Positions 45,576 through 55,403 are shown, counted from the stretch's first letter. The stretch: DNA of 64,000 nt from Curvibacter sp. CHRR-16 (GCF_018474005.1 NZ_JAHCSH010000001.1:496001-560000), one strand, 5' to 3'. A program made the numbers and translations. The notes: generated from the letters alone by a model not told the origin.

Positions 45576-46616
45576 CTCTAAAGCTTGAAGCGAGGCTCGT
45601 GCTCGGCGGGGCTGTGTCTGATCGATTCCCCATTTTTGTAGCCCTTCAATTGCTAAGCGGGTGTTTTTGAAAGTCTTTACGTAGGATGCAAGGTACTGGG
45701 ATGCGAGTTCCAGATTCCCCAATTCTGCATAAACCAGTCCTATATTTTGGAGGGTCATGGCCCGCCCTGGCTGTATCTTTAAGGCTGTGAGCAGCGTTCC
45801 AAGTGCGGCTTCATGCGAGCCTTGTAGATATTGCGCATAGCCGAGATTCCCTAGAACTTCAGCATCGAAGGGTGATAGCGTTGCCGCTTGTGTCAGGCTT
45901 CGAATCGCATCGTCAAAATGACTGCTGCGTATAGCGTCCAGTCCGCTCTTGTTCAGCTCACGAGCCCGGCGCTTGTCTTGCGGGGTGTCTCGTATCGTCT
46001 GCTTGCTCAAACCTGCTTCAGTCAATAAGTTTTGTATTTGATGAGCAGGTGTAGCAATGAATTGCACTCCCATTGAAGCGAGATCTTGCTGCGTGAGGAA
46101 GTAAGTGTCCTTCGGCGGTGTGCGGACGATCTTTCCCAAAATGCTGTCTGGTACATCAAGAGTTGCAAGCACGCGTGAAAAGCGGATTGTCGCTGCCGTT
46201 GCTCTATCGGTCTCTTGACCATTTTCGGCCGCACTGTGGACTCCTACCCTAGCACCATTCTCTGCCCAGCGATTGACACCAGCTGCAAACAGGTAGAAAC
46301 AGGCGCTCGCGCACGTGTCGTTTCCCGTGACAAAGGTAGCTAGCTGACTCTGCCGAATGATTGAGGCGAGTTGCAGACCTGCATCTACACTGCCACCGAG
46401 AGAATTCAGTAACAGTCCCCAAACCTTGAGATTTTTCGCTTTGGCGTATTCGAGAGTCTTTTGCAGCAAAACGGGATCGTTCGGCTCTATCTGACCGTCC
46501 AGCTTTATGTAGATGAACCCACGCGTATCAAAGTCTGGTGTCAGAGTGACAGCATTGCTTAGTTGGGCTGTGATGAGGGTTACAACTGATACCGCAGTGC
46601 GCAGAAAAGTCTTCAT
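45552..46616 (-). CDS. Secreted ClpP-like domain fused to TPR repeats
   Basis: This 354-residue protein has a signal peptide (FLRTAVSVVTLITAQLSNA). Residues about 32-190 are a ClpP/crotonase-type domain (NSLGGSVDAGLQLASIIRQS) with candidate nucleophile Ser104 in NDTCASACFYLFAAG and His127 in RVGVHSAAEN. Residues about 217-325 form TPR-type repeats (ELNKSGLDAIRSSHFDDAIRSLTQAATLSP, NLGYAQYLQGSHEAALGTLLTALKIQP). It would be a periplasmic peptidase-like protein with a binding scaffold; activity is not proven. Its base composition is more AT-rich than its neighbours. Its last codons lie in the IS relic end. Confidence 0.8.
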   Translation of the reverse strand: MKTFLRTAVSVVTLITAQLSNAVTLTPDFDTRGFIYIKLDGQIEPNDPVLLQKTLEYAKAKNLKVWGLLLNSLGGSVDAGLQLASIIRQSQLATFVTGNDTCASACFYLFAAGVNRWAENGARVGVHSAAENGQETDRATAATIRFSRVLATLDVPDSILGKIVRTPPKDTYFLTQQDLASMGVQFIATPAHQIQNLLTEAGLSKQTIRDTPQDKRRARELNKSGLDAIRSSHFDDAIRSLTQAATLSPFDAEVLGNLGYAQYLQGSHEAALGTLLTALKIQPGRAMTLQNIGLVYAELGNLELASQYLASYVKTFKNTRLAIEGLQKWGIDQTQPRRARASLQALELLRITSM

Positions 46617-46723
46617 GAAAAGAAAATAACTTAAAATAACGTTTAGCAGTTTACGCCATTTAAATACAGCAATAACTTTGAGCGCTAAGCTGGAGATCTT
46701 TGAAGATCATTGATATTCAAGTG

Positions 46724-47974
46724 CTATGCAGCCTGGGTATCGTCGCTATCCGCTAGTGTGGTGTGTTGGGGCTTTTCCCAGCCAAAGAAACGGCAAATCT
46801 CGTCGTGCTGTGCCATGGCGTCGCTGTAGCCCAAGGACATGAGATCGGTGGTGAAAGCACTCTCAAACAGCAGGTAGCTGGCCAATGCCGATCCTTTGCG
46901 GTCGGCTTTGGCCGATGACACTCCCATGCCGCCTAGCAGGGTGCGCACAGCGGGTGGCAGCGCATCGATGTGGCGGGCGGCCACGGCGTCGAGCCGTTGG
47001 CTGGGGGCAATCACCAGCAGGTCGATGGGGCGCAAATTGCTGGCATGGCGTTTTTCTGGCGGCACTAGGCTGATGGTTTGGTTGATGCGGCGCACGCGTT
47101 CCACATCTACCGCTAGGGCATCCAAAAAGATATTGGACAGGGCGTGCCCCGCAATTTGCGCAATGCTGGGGTATTGGTCACTGCTGTGCAGATGCAGTTC
47201 ATCTTTGGGTTCATGCATGCGTCCAGCACCCACCACCAGTACTTTCTCTGCTCCTAAATGGATAGCAGGGGAAATGGGGGCACTTTGTCGCATGGAGCCA
47301 TCGCCAAAGTATTCGGTGTGGCCTTGCATATCCAGCGGCATGGCGGGAAACACAAAAGGAATGGCGCTAGATGCCAGCAAATGGGCGTGTGTGATGGTGC
47401 CTGCAACGGCCCGGCGTTGGCTGCGCACCCAGGCTTCAATGGGACTGCGCGACTGGTAAAAAGTGATGTGCTCGCCCGTGCTGTAGCTCGATGCCGTGAC
47501 CGCCAATGCACGCAAGTGCCCGCGTCGCAGCAGCAACGGAATGCGTTCTAGCGGCACCAAGGTGCCCAGTAGTTGGTGCAGCGGGGTGTTGTCCAGCAGG
47601 GATTTGGGTTTGACACGTCGCCACTTGGCTACGGCCCAACCCAATGAGAGCAAGGTGAGCCAGCGTGCACCCGTACGCAGCATGCTGAAGTGGTCGGCCA
47701 AGTACACCTGTTGTGCGTGAAAGTGCCGCCACGTGTGGGCCATGAGTTTCACGGTGGATTCAAACTGATCAGCCCCGCAGGCCAGGGCACTGGCGTTGAT
47801 GGCGCCTGCCGATGTGCCGGCAATGATGGGAAAGGGGTTGGGGCCCATGGCCTGACCGCATTCGCGGCGAATGTGGGCAATGGCTTCTAGTACACCCACT
47901 TGGTAGGCTGCACGGGCACCGCCACCTGTGAGTAGCAAAGCAATCGGTGGGCCAGAAGGTATAGGGCTGAGCAT
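46724..47974 (-). CDS. Patatin-like phospholipase
   Basis: This 416-residue protein has the patatin oxyanion-hole motif LLTGGGARAAYQVGVLEAI, the nucleophile elbow GTSAGAINA (Ser of GxSxG) and the Asp of the dyad in FGDGSMRQSAP. It should hydrolyse lipids as an acyl hydrolase. No signal peptide is seen. The C-terminal half contains an additional helical region typical of the bacterial DUF3336-free type. It is divergent from mrp. Confidence 0.92.
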   Translation of the reverse strand: MLSPIPSGPPIALLLTGGGARAAYQVGVLEAIAHIRRECGQAMGPNPFPIIAGTSAGAINASALACGADQFESTVKLMAHTWRHFHAQQVYLADHFSMLRTGARWLTLLSLGWAVAKWRRVKPKSLLDNTPLHQLLGTLVPLERIPLLLRRGHLRALAVTASSYSTGEHITFYQSRSPIEAWVRSQRRAVAGTITHAHLLASSAIPFVFPAMPLDMQGHTEYFGDGSMRQSAPISPAIHLGAEKVLVVGAGRMHEPKDELHLHSSDQYPSIAQIAGHALSNIFLDALAVDVERVRRINQTISLVPPEKRHASNLRPIDLLVIAPSQRLDAVAARHIDALPPAVRTLLGGMGVSSAKADRKGSALASYLLFESAFTTDLMSLGYSDAMAQHDEICRFFGWEKPQHTTLADSDDTQAA

Positions 47975-48024
47975 GGGATTGCATTATGGATAGACTTGCG
48001 CGCTTTGTACGAGTGGAGAGACGC

Positions 48025-49116
48025 ATGTCTGTAACAGTTTCTGCGGTGTCAGCGGCCTTGCAGGGCTTGGTGGATCCGATCACCCAACGCACATGGGCCA
48101 GTGCCAAGGCGTTTCACAACATCCAGGTGCAGGATGGGGATGTCAGCGTGGATTGGGTTCTGGGGTATCCAGCCCAAAGCCTGTGGGCACAAGGTGTACA
48201 AGCCATTACCGAGGTTATTCAAGCCCAGCCTGGTGTGCGCAGTGTGCAGGTCAAGCCCCAGTTGCAGGTGCAAGCCCACGCAGCCCAACGTGGCGTTGCT
48301 TTGCTAGAAGGGGTGAAAAACATCATTGCTGTGGCTTCGGGCAAAGGAGGGGTGGGCAAAAGCACCACAGCAGCCAACTTGGCGCTCGCCTTAGCAGCAG
48401 AGGGTGCGCGCGTGGGCCTGCTAGATGCCGATATTTACGGGCCCAGCCAACCCACCATGATGGGGGTATCGGGTCAGCCCGAGTCACACGATGGCAAGTT
48501 CATGGAGCCCATGCAGGCGCATGGGGTGCAGCTGATGTCGATTGGCTTTTTGGTGGCCCCAGACCAAGCGATGATTTGGCGTGGACCTATGGCTACGCAA
48601 GCGCTGGATCAGTTACTGCGGCAAACCCGCTGGGACAACTTGGACTACCTCGTGGTAGACATGCCTCCAGGAACGGGCGATATCCAGTTGTCGCTCAGTC
48701 AGCGCGTGCCCATTACGGGTGCCGTGATAGTGACTACTCCGCAAGACATTGCCCTGCTCGATGCACGCAAAGGCGTGGCCATGTTCGAGAAGGTGAGCGT
48801 GCCTATCTTGGGCATTGTGGAAAACATGGCGGTGCACGTGTGCAGCAACTGCGGGCACACCGAACATATCTTTGGCGCTGATGGCGGCAAGAATTTGGCG
48901 CAGCAGGGGGGCTACAGCTATTTGGGTGCCTTGCCCTTGGCTATGCACATTCGTGAGCAGGCAGACAGTGGGCGTCCCACCGTGGTGGCCGATCCGCAAG
49001 GGACAACAGCGGCACTGTACCGTGCAATAGCCCATCAAGTGGCTGCCAAGGTAGCGCTGCAGGGCAAAGACTACTCAAGCAAATTTCCCACCATCACCAT
49101 CAGCAAAAACACCTGA
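48025..49116 (+). CDS. mrp: Mrp/ApbC iron-sulfur cluster carrier ATPase
   Basis: This 363-residue protein carries an N-terminal MIP18-like domain (ALQGLVDPITQRTWASAKAFHN) and a P-loop of deviant Walker A type (VASGKGGVGKSTTAANLALALAAEG). The CxxC cluster-binding motif is in HVCSNCGHTEHIFG. Family members assemble and deliver 4Fe-4S clusters. The ATG at 48025 with GGAG upstream is preferred over 47986. A 3-bp gap separates it from the lactonase gene. Confidence 0.95.
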   Translation: MSVTVSAVSAALQGLVDPITQRTWASAKAFHNIQVQDGDVSVDWVLGYPAQSLWAQGVQAITEVIQAQPGVRSVQVKPQLQVQAHAAQRGVALLEGVKNIIAVASGKGGVGKSTTAANLALALAAEGARVGLLDADIYGPSQPTMMGVSGQPESHDGKFMEPMQAHGVQLMSIGFLVAPDQAMIWRGPMATQALDQLLRQTRWDNLDYLVVDMPPGTGDIQLSLSQRVPITGAVIVTTPQDIALLDARKGVAMFEKVSVPILGIVENMAVHVCSNCGHTEHIFGADGGKNLAQQGGYSYLGALPLAMHIREQADSGRPTVVADPQGTTAALYRAIAHQVAAKVALQGKDYSSKFPTITISKNT

Positions 49117-49119
49117 CCC

Positions 49120-50148
49120 ATGCCGCATTCCGTTGATTCCAAGGCGTTTGTGTACGTGTCCAACGCCCAGTCCCGAGATATTTCGGTTTTTTCCCTGGAC
49201 TGGGGGACGGGAGCTTTGGCATGGGTGCAAACCATGCCAGTAGAGGGCATGGTGATGCCTATGGCTTTGTCACCAGACAAGCGCATGCTCTATGCCGCTT
49301 TGCGCTCGCAGCCCTACACCGTGGTGGCCTTGCATATCAACGCAGACACTGGTGAGCTGTCTATGGCAGGCAGTGCTCCACTGCCCGATAGCATGGCCAA
49401 TATTGCATTGGATCGTTCGGGGCACTTGCTCATGGCGGCTTCGTATGGCGGCAATTTGGTGAGCATCAGTCCATTGGATGCCCAGGGCATACCTCAGCCA
49501 GCCTCCCAAGTGCTGTCCACGCCACCCAAAGCGCACCAGATAGCGGCCAGTGATGACAACCGCACGGTGTACGTGACCTCGCTGGGGGGCGATCAGTTGC
49601 TGTCCTTCACATTGGATTGGCCCAATAAGGCCCTGCAGGCGCATGCAGAACCTGCGGCGTATTTTCCCCACCAGTCAGGCCCGCGGCATTTTGTGTGGTC
49701 GGCCGATAAGCGCTTTATGTATGTGCTGGGCGAGTTGGATGCACAGCTCTACGTGCTGCAGCGACAGGCGCAAGGTCCGACCATGCAAATCGTGCAAACA
49801 CTCAGCGCATTGCCAGACAATTTTGTCGGTGCAGCATCCGCGGCAGATTTGCATTGCACGCCCAATGGCCGTTTTGTGTATGCCTCGGAGCGCGGCTCCA
49901 ATACCTTGGCAGGTTTTGCTGTCGATCCGGTCACGGGCTTGCTGCGCAAGATAGGGCAGTGGTCTACTGAGGCACAACCACGGGGGTTTCGTATTTCGCC
50001 CGATGGTCGTTTTTTGCTGGTTGTTGGCCAAATGTCACATGCAATGTCGATTCACCAAATCGATGCCACTACAGGGAATTTGCAGCTTTTGTCCACGGTT
50101 CCTACAGGACAGAACCCCAATTGGGTTGAAATCGCTCAATTCGAATAG
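49120..50148 (+). CDS. Seven-bladed beta-propeller lactonase
   Basis: This 342-residue protein has the lactonase (YbhE-type 6-phosphogluconolactonase) repeat pattern, seen in FVYVSNAQSRDISVFSLDWGTGAL, MALSPDKRMLYAALRSQP, and GRFVYASERGSNTLAGFAVDPVTGLL. The family hydrolyses 6-phosphogluconolactone and related lactones. No signal peptide is visible. The gene directly follows mrp. Confidence 0.85.
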   Translation: MPHSVDSKAFVYVSNAQSRDISVFSLDWGTGALAWVQTMPVEGMVMPMALSPDKRMLYAALRSQPYTVVALHINADTGELSMAGSAPLPDSMANIALDRSGHLLMAASYGGNLVSISPLDAQGIPQPASQVLSTPPKAHQIAASDDNRTVYVTSLGGDQLLSFTLDWPNKALQAHAEPAAYFPHQSGPRHFVWSADKRFMYVLGELDAQLYVLQRQAQGPTMQIVQTLSALPDNFVGAASAADLHCTPNGRFVYASERGSNTLAGFAVDPVTGLLRKIGQWSTEAQPRGFRISPDGRFLLVVGQMSHAMSIHQIDATTGNLQLLSTVPTGQNPNWVEIAQFE

Positions 50149-50229
50149 TTGTTGCTAGCACGGGGTCAAGTTATTTGTCTTGATATACATCCATATACTG
50201 GGGTTTTTTCATCCCAGCGAAAGGCAAAT

Positions 50230-51861
50230 ATGACGTCTTGGCTTGACAAGGAACGCACAGTTGCGGGCGCAGGATTCAACCGCTGGTTGGTTCCACCTGC
50301 TGCACTGGCGATCCACCTGTGTATCGGTATGGCCTACGGTTTCTCTGTTTTCTGGCTACCGCTCTCCAAAGCACTGGGTATCAAGGAGTCGATCTCGTGT
50401 GGCCCTGATGCGGGCTTTTTCACTGAGCTGTTCACGACCAGTTGTGATTGGAAAATTTCCACATTGGGCTGGATGTACACCCTTTTCTTCGTGCTGTTGG
50501 GTACCAGCGCCGCCACATGGGGTGGTTGGCTTGAGCGCGTGGGGCCCCGCAAGGCGGGCGTGGTTTCTGCGATTTGCTGGTGCGGTGGCATGCTGATCTC
50601 GGCACTGGGCATTCACTTGCACCAGTTCTGGATGATGATTCTGGGTTCTGGTGTCATCGGTGGTATTGGCTTGGGCCTGGGCTATATCTCGCCTGTTTCC
50701 ACCCTGATCAAATGGTTCCCTGACCGCCGTGGTATGGCAACTGGCATGGCCATCATGGGTTTTGGTGGTGGTGCCATGATCGGTTCGCCTTTGGCGACCG
50801 ATCTCATGAAATATTTTGCAACCCCTACCAGCATGGGTGTGACAGAAACTTTCGTGGTAATGGCTTTGGTGTACTTCGCTTTCATGATGTCAGGCGCTTT
50901 GGGCTATCGCATTCCTGCGCACGGTTGGAAACCTGAGGGTTGGACACCCCCAGTGGCTCAGACTAGCAACGCCATGATTACCCAGCACCATGTGCATGTG
51001 AAAAAAGTTTGGGGCATTCCGCAGTTCTGGCTGGTCTGGGCTGTGTTGTGCATGAACGTGAGTGCTGGCATCGGTGTGCTCGGCATGGCTTCCCCTATGC
51101 TGCAGGAGGTGTTTGGTGGTTCCTTGATCGGAATCAGCGCCAAGTTCACCGAACTGGAAAAACCACAGCTCACTGCCATCGCAGCGGTGGCGGCTGGCTT
51201 CACAGCATTGCTGAGTTTGTTCAATATCGGTGGCCGTTTCTTCTGGGCCAGTTTGTCGGACAAACTGGGGCGCAAGTTGACTTATGTCGTCTTCTTTGTG
51301 CTGGGCGGCATCATGTACTTCAGCATTCCTAGCAGCGCTGCTGCCGGCAGTGTGGTGCTGTTTGTAGGTGCTTTTTGCGTGATTCTGAGTATGTATGGCG
51401 GTGGTTTTGCAACCGTGCCAGCGTATTTGGCCGATTTGTTTGGAACCCAGATGGTGGGCGCTATCCACGGTCGCTTGCTTACAGCATGGGCCACAGCAGG
51501 TATTTTGGGGCCGGTGGTGGTGAACTACATGCGTGAATACCAACTGAGCTTGGGCATTCCACGCGAGCAGGTCTACAACCAGACGATGTACATCTTGGTG
51601 GGCATGCTGGTGGTCGGTTTGATTGCCAATTTGCTGGTACGTCCAGTTGCGGCCAAACATTTCATGTCAGAGCAAGAATTGGCTGCTGAGAAGAAATTGG
51701 CACACGAACGTGCAGCTGCCAACGAAGTCAATGCTTCAGCGCCTGTGAGCGATGCCCGAACTCCCACTGCCTTGGTCGTGGTGGCATGGTTGGCGGTTGG
51801 CATTCCACTGGCTTGGGGCATCTATCGCACCTTGTTGAGTGTGGCTAAATTTTTCCACTAA
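50230..51861 (+). CDS. OFA-family MFS antiporter (oxalate/formate type)
   Basis: This 543-residue protein is a major facilitator of the oxalate:formate antiporter family. It has twelve helices, with the first at FNRWLVPPAALAIHLCIGMAYGFSVFWLPLSKALG and the loop motif WFPDRRGMATGMAIMGFGGGAMIG. NIGGRFFWASLSDKLGRK marks the middle. Some family members exchange oxalate for formate; others move other monocarboxylates. The ATG at 50230 is used, with GAAAGG upstream. It precedes a molybdenum oxidoreductase gene. Confidence 0.93.
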   Translation: MTSWLDKERTVAGAGFNRWLVPPAALAIHLCIGMAYGFSVFWLPLSKALGIKESISCGPDAGFFTELFTTSCDWKISTLGWMYTLFFVLLGTSAATWGGWLERVGPRKAGVVSAICWCGGMLISALGIHLHQFWMMILGSGVIGGIGLGLGYISPVSTLIKWFPDRRGMATGMAIMGFGGGAMIGSPLATDLMKYFATPTSMGVTETFVVMALVYFAFMMSGALGYRIPAHGWKPEGWTPPVAQTSNAMITQHHVHVKKVWGIPQFWLVWAVLCMNVSAGIGVLGMASPMLQEVFGGSLIGISAKFTELEKPQLTAIAAVAAGFTALLSLFNIGGRFFWASLSDKLGRKLTYVVFFVLGGIMYFSIPSSAAAGSVVLFVGAFCVILSMYGGGFATVPAYLADLFGTQMVGAIHGRLLTAWATAGILGPVVVNYMREYQLSLGIPREQVYNQTMYILVGMLVVGLIANLLVRPVAAKHFMSEQELAAEKKLAHERAAANEVNASAPVSDARTPTALVVVAWLAVGIPLAWGIYRTLLSVAKFFH

Positions 51862-51906
51862 TCTTGTGAACCTGTAGGCGGCATAGGCTGCGCAAGGAGA
51901 CGCTCC

Positions 51907-54255
51907 ATGAGTGAACAAAAAATTGAGTTCTATCCAGCACCAGCTGGTGGATGGGGGGCCTTGCGCAGCGTGGCCAAGCACTTGCAAGCGCAAGGTGTTG
52001 CCGTCAAGGGGGCCAAAACTTTGTTATCGGCCAACCAGCCCGATGGCTTTGACTGCCCGGGCTGCGCTTGGCCAGATCGGGATCACCGATCTACATTTGA
52101 ATTCTGTGAAAACGGCGCCAAAGCCGTTGCCGCCGAGGCAACTGCACACCAAGCAACGCCGGAAGTATTGGGGGCCAATACCGTTACTTGGTTGTCAGAG
52201 CAGAGCGACTTTTATTTGGAAAACCTAGGGCGTATCACCCATCCACTGGTGTATGACGCCGCAACGGATCGCTACACACCCATTGCGTGGGACGAGGCGT
52301 TTGCCTTGATTGCCCACGAACTCAATGCTTTGGACAGTCCTGATGAAGCGGTGTTTTACACCTCAGGGCGTACCAGCAATGAAGCGGCTTTTTTGTACCA
52401 GCTATTTGTGCGTGAGTTTGGTACCAACAATTTTCCAGACTGTTCCAACATGTGCCATGAACCCAGTGGTGCGGGTTTGAAACCCACCATCGGCATTGGC
52501 AAAGGAACGGTTACGCTGCACGATTTCGAGCAAACCGAGGCCATTTTCATTTTTGGACAAAACCCCGGAACCAACCATCCCCGGATGTTGGCCGAGTTGC
52601 GCGACGCATCTAAGCGTGGCGCCAAGATCGTTAGCTTCAACCCTTTGCGTGAGCGTGGCTTGGAGCGTTTTGCCGACCCGCAAAACAAAATGGAAATGGC
52701 CACTTTGGGCTCCACCCCTATTTCTAGCCATTACTTTCAAGTGCGCATAGGGGGCGACTTGGCGGTGGTGAAAGCCATGGCCAAACGGGTTTTGGAACTC
52801 GACGATGTTGCCCAAGCAGAGGGCAAACCCCGCGTGCTGGATGTGGACTTTATTGCCCAGCATACCCATGGTTTTGAGGCATACGTGGCCGATGTGCGGG
52901 CTGAAAGCTGGGATACGCTGGAGGCCGAGTCGGGTCTGACGCATGCGCAACTGTGCGCGGCTGCCGACATTTATGCCCAAGCCAAAAGCGCCATTATTTG
53001 CTGGGGCATGGGTATTACCCAGCACCAGCATTCGGTGGCCACCATCCAGCAAATGGCAGCGCTGCTGATGCTGCGTGGCAATTTAGGACGACCCGGTGCG
53101 GGAGCATGTCCGGTGCGTGGTCATAGCAATGTGCAAGGTGACCGCACTATGGGGATTTACGAAAACCCACCGGCCGCGTTTTTGGACAAATTGGGCGAAG
53201 TGTTTGGCTTTGAGCCCCCGCGCAAACCCGGCTACGGAACGGTGGAAGCCATTGAAGCCATGCTGCATGGCAATGCCAAGGTGTTTTTTGGTCTCGGCGG
53301 TAATTTTGCGGCCGCCACACCTGATACCGCAGCCACTTGGAAAGCGCTGCGCCGCTGTGAATTGACCGTGCATGTAACGACGAAATTCAACCGCAGCCAC
53401 ACCATCCATGGCAAAAAGGCGCTGGTGTTGCCCTGTTTAGGCCGAACCGAAATCGATATGCAAGCCACCGGTCCGCAAGGCGTGACGGTGGAAGATTCCA
53501 TGAGCATGGTGCACTTGTCCAGCGGTATGAATGCGCCAGCGTCAAGGCATTTGCTCTCCGAACCCATGATCGTGGCGCGCTTGGCCGCTGCAACTTTGCA
53601 GGGGCGCAGCCAGACGCCGTGGTTGTGGTTGGTTGAAGACTATGACCGCATACGCGACAAGATCGAGGCGGTGTTGCCAGATTTTGCTGGTTTTAACCAA
53701 AAAATCCGCAAACCCGGTGGTTTCCGTTTGCGCAATACGCCCTCTGAGCGTGTCTGGACGACGCCCACAGGCAAGGCCAATTTCATTCCCTTCAAGGTGC
53801 CGACTGATACCCCCGTGCACCAAGCCCGACGCCAAAAGCAAGACCGCGTGGTATTTGCTTTGGCAACGGTGCGCTCACACGACCAGTACAACACCACCAT
53901 CTATGGCATGGACGACCGCTACCGGGGCGTATGGGGGCATCGCCGCGTGGTTTTTATTAACCGCGATGACCTCAAAGCCATAGGTATGAAAGCCGGAGAT
54001 TGGGTGGATATAACCAGTGTCTACTCCGATGGAGATCATCGCAAGGTAGAGAAATTTGTTTTGGTGGAGTACGACATTCCCCGTGGCTGTTTGGCCAGTT
54101 ACTTTCCGGAGACCAACGCCTTAGTACCTTTGTCCAGCGTGGCCATTGGCGCGGGAACGCCCACATCGAAATCTATTCCAGTTGTGCTCACCTTGCGCGC
54201 GCAGGATGCCCCACTGGCACAAGCCCGTGCGGTGGCTGAGGCAGCGCATGCCTGA
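51907..54255 (+). CDS. FdhF/YdeP-type molybdopterin oxidoreductase
   Basis: This 782-residue protein belongs to the formate dehydrogenase-like YdeP group. Near the N-terminus are Cys50, Cys53 and Cys67 (DCPGCAWP...FCENGAKAV), fewer than the standard four of a 4Fe-4S site. Cys183 (NMCHEPSGAGL) occupies the place of the molybdenum-ligating Sec/Cys of formate dehydrogenases. Cofactor-binding stretches include FGQNPGTNHPRMLAELRDA and RGHSNVQGDRTMGI. The substrate is uncertain. FdhD and an OFA antiporter next door point to formate. Confidence 0.9.
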   Translation: MSEQKIEFYPAPAGGWGALRSVAKHLQAQGVAVKGAKTLLSANQPDGFDCPGCAWPDRDHRSTFEFCENGAKAVAAEATAHQATPEVLGANTVTWLSEQSDFYLENLGRITHPLVYDAATDRYTPIAWDEAFALIAHELNALDSPDEAVFYTSGRTSNEAAFLYQLFVREFGTNNFPDCSNMCHEPSGAGLKPTIGIGKGTVTLHDFEQTEAIFIFGQNPGTNHPRMLAELRDASKRGAKIVSFNPLRERGLERFADPQNKMEMATLGSTPISSHYFQVRIGGDLAVVKAMAKRVLELDDVAQAEGKPRVLDVDFIAQHTHGFEAYVADVRAESWDTLEAESGLTHAQLCAAADIYAQAKSAIICWGMGITQHQHSVATIQQMAALLMLRGNLGRPGAGACPVRGHSNVQGDRTMGIYENPPAAFLDKLGEVFGFEPPRKPGYGTVEAIEAMLHGNAKVFFGLGGNFAAATPDTAATWKALRRCELTVHVTTKFNRSHTIHGKKALVLPCLGRTEIDMQATGPQGVTVEDSMSMVHLSSGMNAPASRHLLSEPMIVARLAAATLQGRSQTPWLWLVEDYDRIRDKIEAVLPDFAGFNQKIRKPGGFRLRNTPSERVWTTPTGKANFIPFKVPTDTPVHQARRQKQDRVVFALATVRSHDQYNTTIYGMDDRYRGVWGHRRVVFINRDDLKAIGMKAGDWVDITSVYSDGDHRKVEKFVLVEYDIPRGCLASYFPETNALVPLSSVAIGAGTPTSKSIPVVLTLRAQDAPLAQARAVAEAAHA

Positions 54256-54577
54256 TGCCGGGACTGCTTCGTCCCCCCCGTTGCTAGATGCCCCCCCCAG
54301 CGACGCGGAGTGGATGGCCGCAGCCTTGGCTTGTCTGGCCGAGCTTGATGGTGGCAAAGGGGTATCCCTGAATAGGCTTGCTAAACGCATGGGCCTGCGC
54401 GTGAGTGTGCTGTTGCGCTTGTATACCCAACTCAGTGATGCGAGTTTGGCTGGGCACACAGGCCCGGGCTGGGTGCGGTTGCACTGCGATGCTGATGGGC
54501 GTTGGTTAGCCCATATCACCTCAGTTGGCTTGCAGTTTGTGCGCGACCATGCAGGATTATCCGATGGCAACCAATAG
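54248..54577 (+). CDS. Small winged-helix-like protein in the formate cluster
   Basis: This 109-residue protein is unnamed. It holds a helix-turn-helix-like segment (KGVSLNRLAKRMGLRVSVLLRLYTQLSDASL) followed by a wing-like stretch GPGWVRLHCDADGRWLAHITSVGLQFVRD. It overlaps the end of the oxidoreductase by 8 bp and fdhD by 14 bp, so it is cotranslated with them. It may be a local regulator, but DNA binding is only inferred. Confidence 0.7.
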   Translation: MPDAGTASSPPLLDAPPSDAEWMAAALACLAELDGGKGVSLNRLAKRMGLRVSVLLRLYTQLSDASLAGHTGPGWVRLHCDADGRWLAHITSVGLQFVRDHAGLSDGNQ

Positions 54578-55403
54578 CCAAGAGGGACTTTCGCAACCCA
54601 TCACGGTAACGAGCCTGGTTCAAGCGCAACGCTTTAGCTTGGCGACAGCCCAGGGCGGTGTGTCTCCTGTACCGGAGTGGCAGCCTGTGTGGGTGGCTGA
54701 AGAGGTTCCGGTGGCCTTGGAGTTCAACGGCATTTCGCATGCCGTCATGCTGGCCACGCCCCAAGACTTGGAGGACTTCGCGCTGGGTTTTTCCTTGAGC
54801 GAAGGCCTCATCGACAGTGCTGCTGATCTGCTGGATGTCGAGCTGGTGTGGCAAGCCGATTCGGTTGTGCTGCAATTGCGCATCACTGCCCGCTGTGAAA
54901 TGCAGCTCAAAGAGCGGCGACGTACCTTGGCAGGGCGCACAGGCTGTGGTCTGTGCGGTACGGATAGTTTGGATCAGGTTTGCCGCCCGCTGCAGCGGGT
55001 TCCAGCGCAGGTTGAGCCGCACGCTCAGGCTATGGTGCGTGCCCAGCGCGAACTGGCAGCCGCCCAAACCTTGCAGCAGCAAACCGGCGGTGTGCACGCT
55101 GCTGCATGGTGCAGCTTGGATGGTGCGCTGCAGCTATTGCGTGAAGATGTGGGGCGCCACAACGCATTGGACAAAGTTATCGGCGCGTTGGCACGCACCG
55201 ATTGGAATCCTGCGCACGGTTTTTTTGCCGTCACCAGCCGTGCCAGTTTTGAAATGGTGCAAAAAACGGCCCAAGCAGGCGTGGGTTTGTTGGCTGCGGT
55301 CTCTGCGCCCACGGCCATGGCCATCCGCTTGGCCCAGCGCAGTGGCGTGGTACTGGCTGGTTTTGTGCGAGAAGACCGGATTACTCTCTACACCGGTTTT
55401 TAG
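54564..55403 (+). CDS. fdhD: FdhD sulfurtransferase for formate dehydrogenase
   Basis: This 279-residue protein transfers sulfur to the molybdenum cofactor of formate dehydrogenases. The catalytic CxxC is in AGRTGCGLCGTDSLDQV, with EEVPVALEFNG early, EDFALGFSLSEGLI, and VGRHNALDKVIGAL later. The ATG at 54564 is chosen from AGGA at 54553-54556. An ATG at 54549 is also in frame. Confidence 0.95.
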   Translation: MATNSQEGLSQPITVTSLVQAQRFSLATAQGGVSPVPEWQPVWVAEEVPVALEFNGISHAVMLATPQDLEDFALGFSLSEGLIDSAADLLDVELVWQADSVVLQLRITARCEMQLKERRRTLAGRTGCGLCGTDSLDQVCRPLQRVPAQVEPHAQAMVRAQRELAAAQTLQQQTGGVHAAAWCSLDGALQLLREDVGRHNALDKVIGALARTDWNPAHGFFAVTSRASFEMVQKTAQAGVGLLAAVSAPTAMAIRLAQRSGVVLAGFVREDRITLYTGF

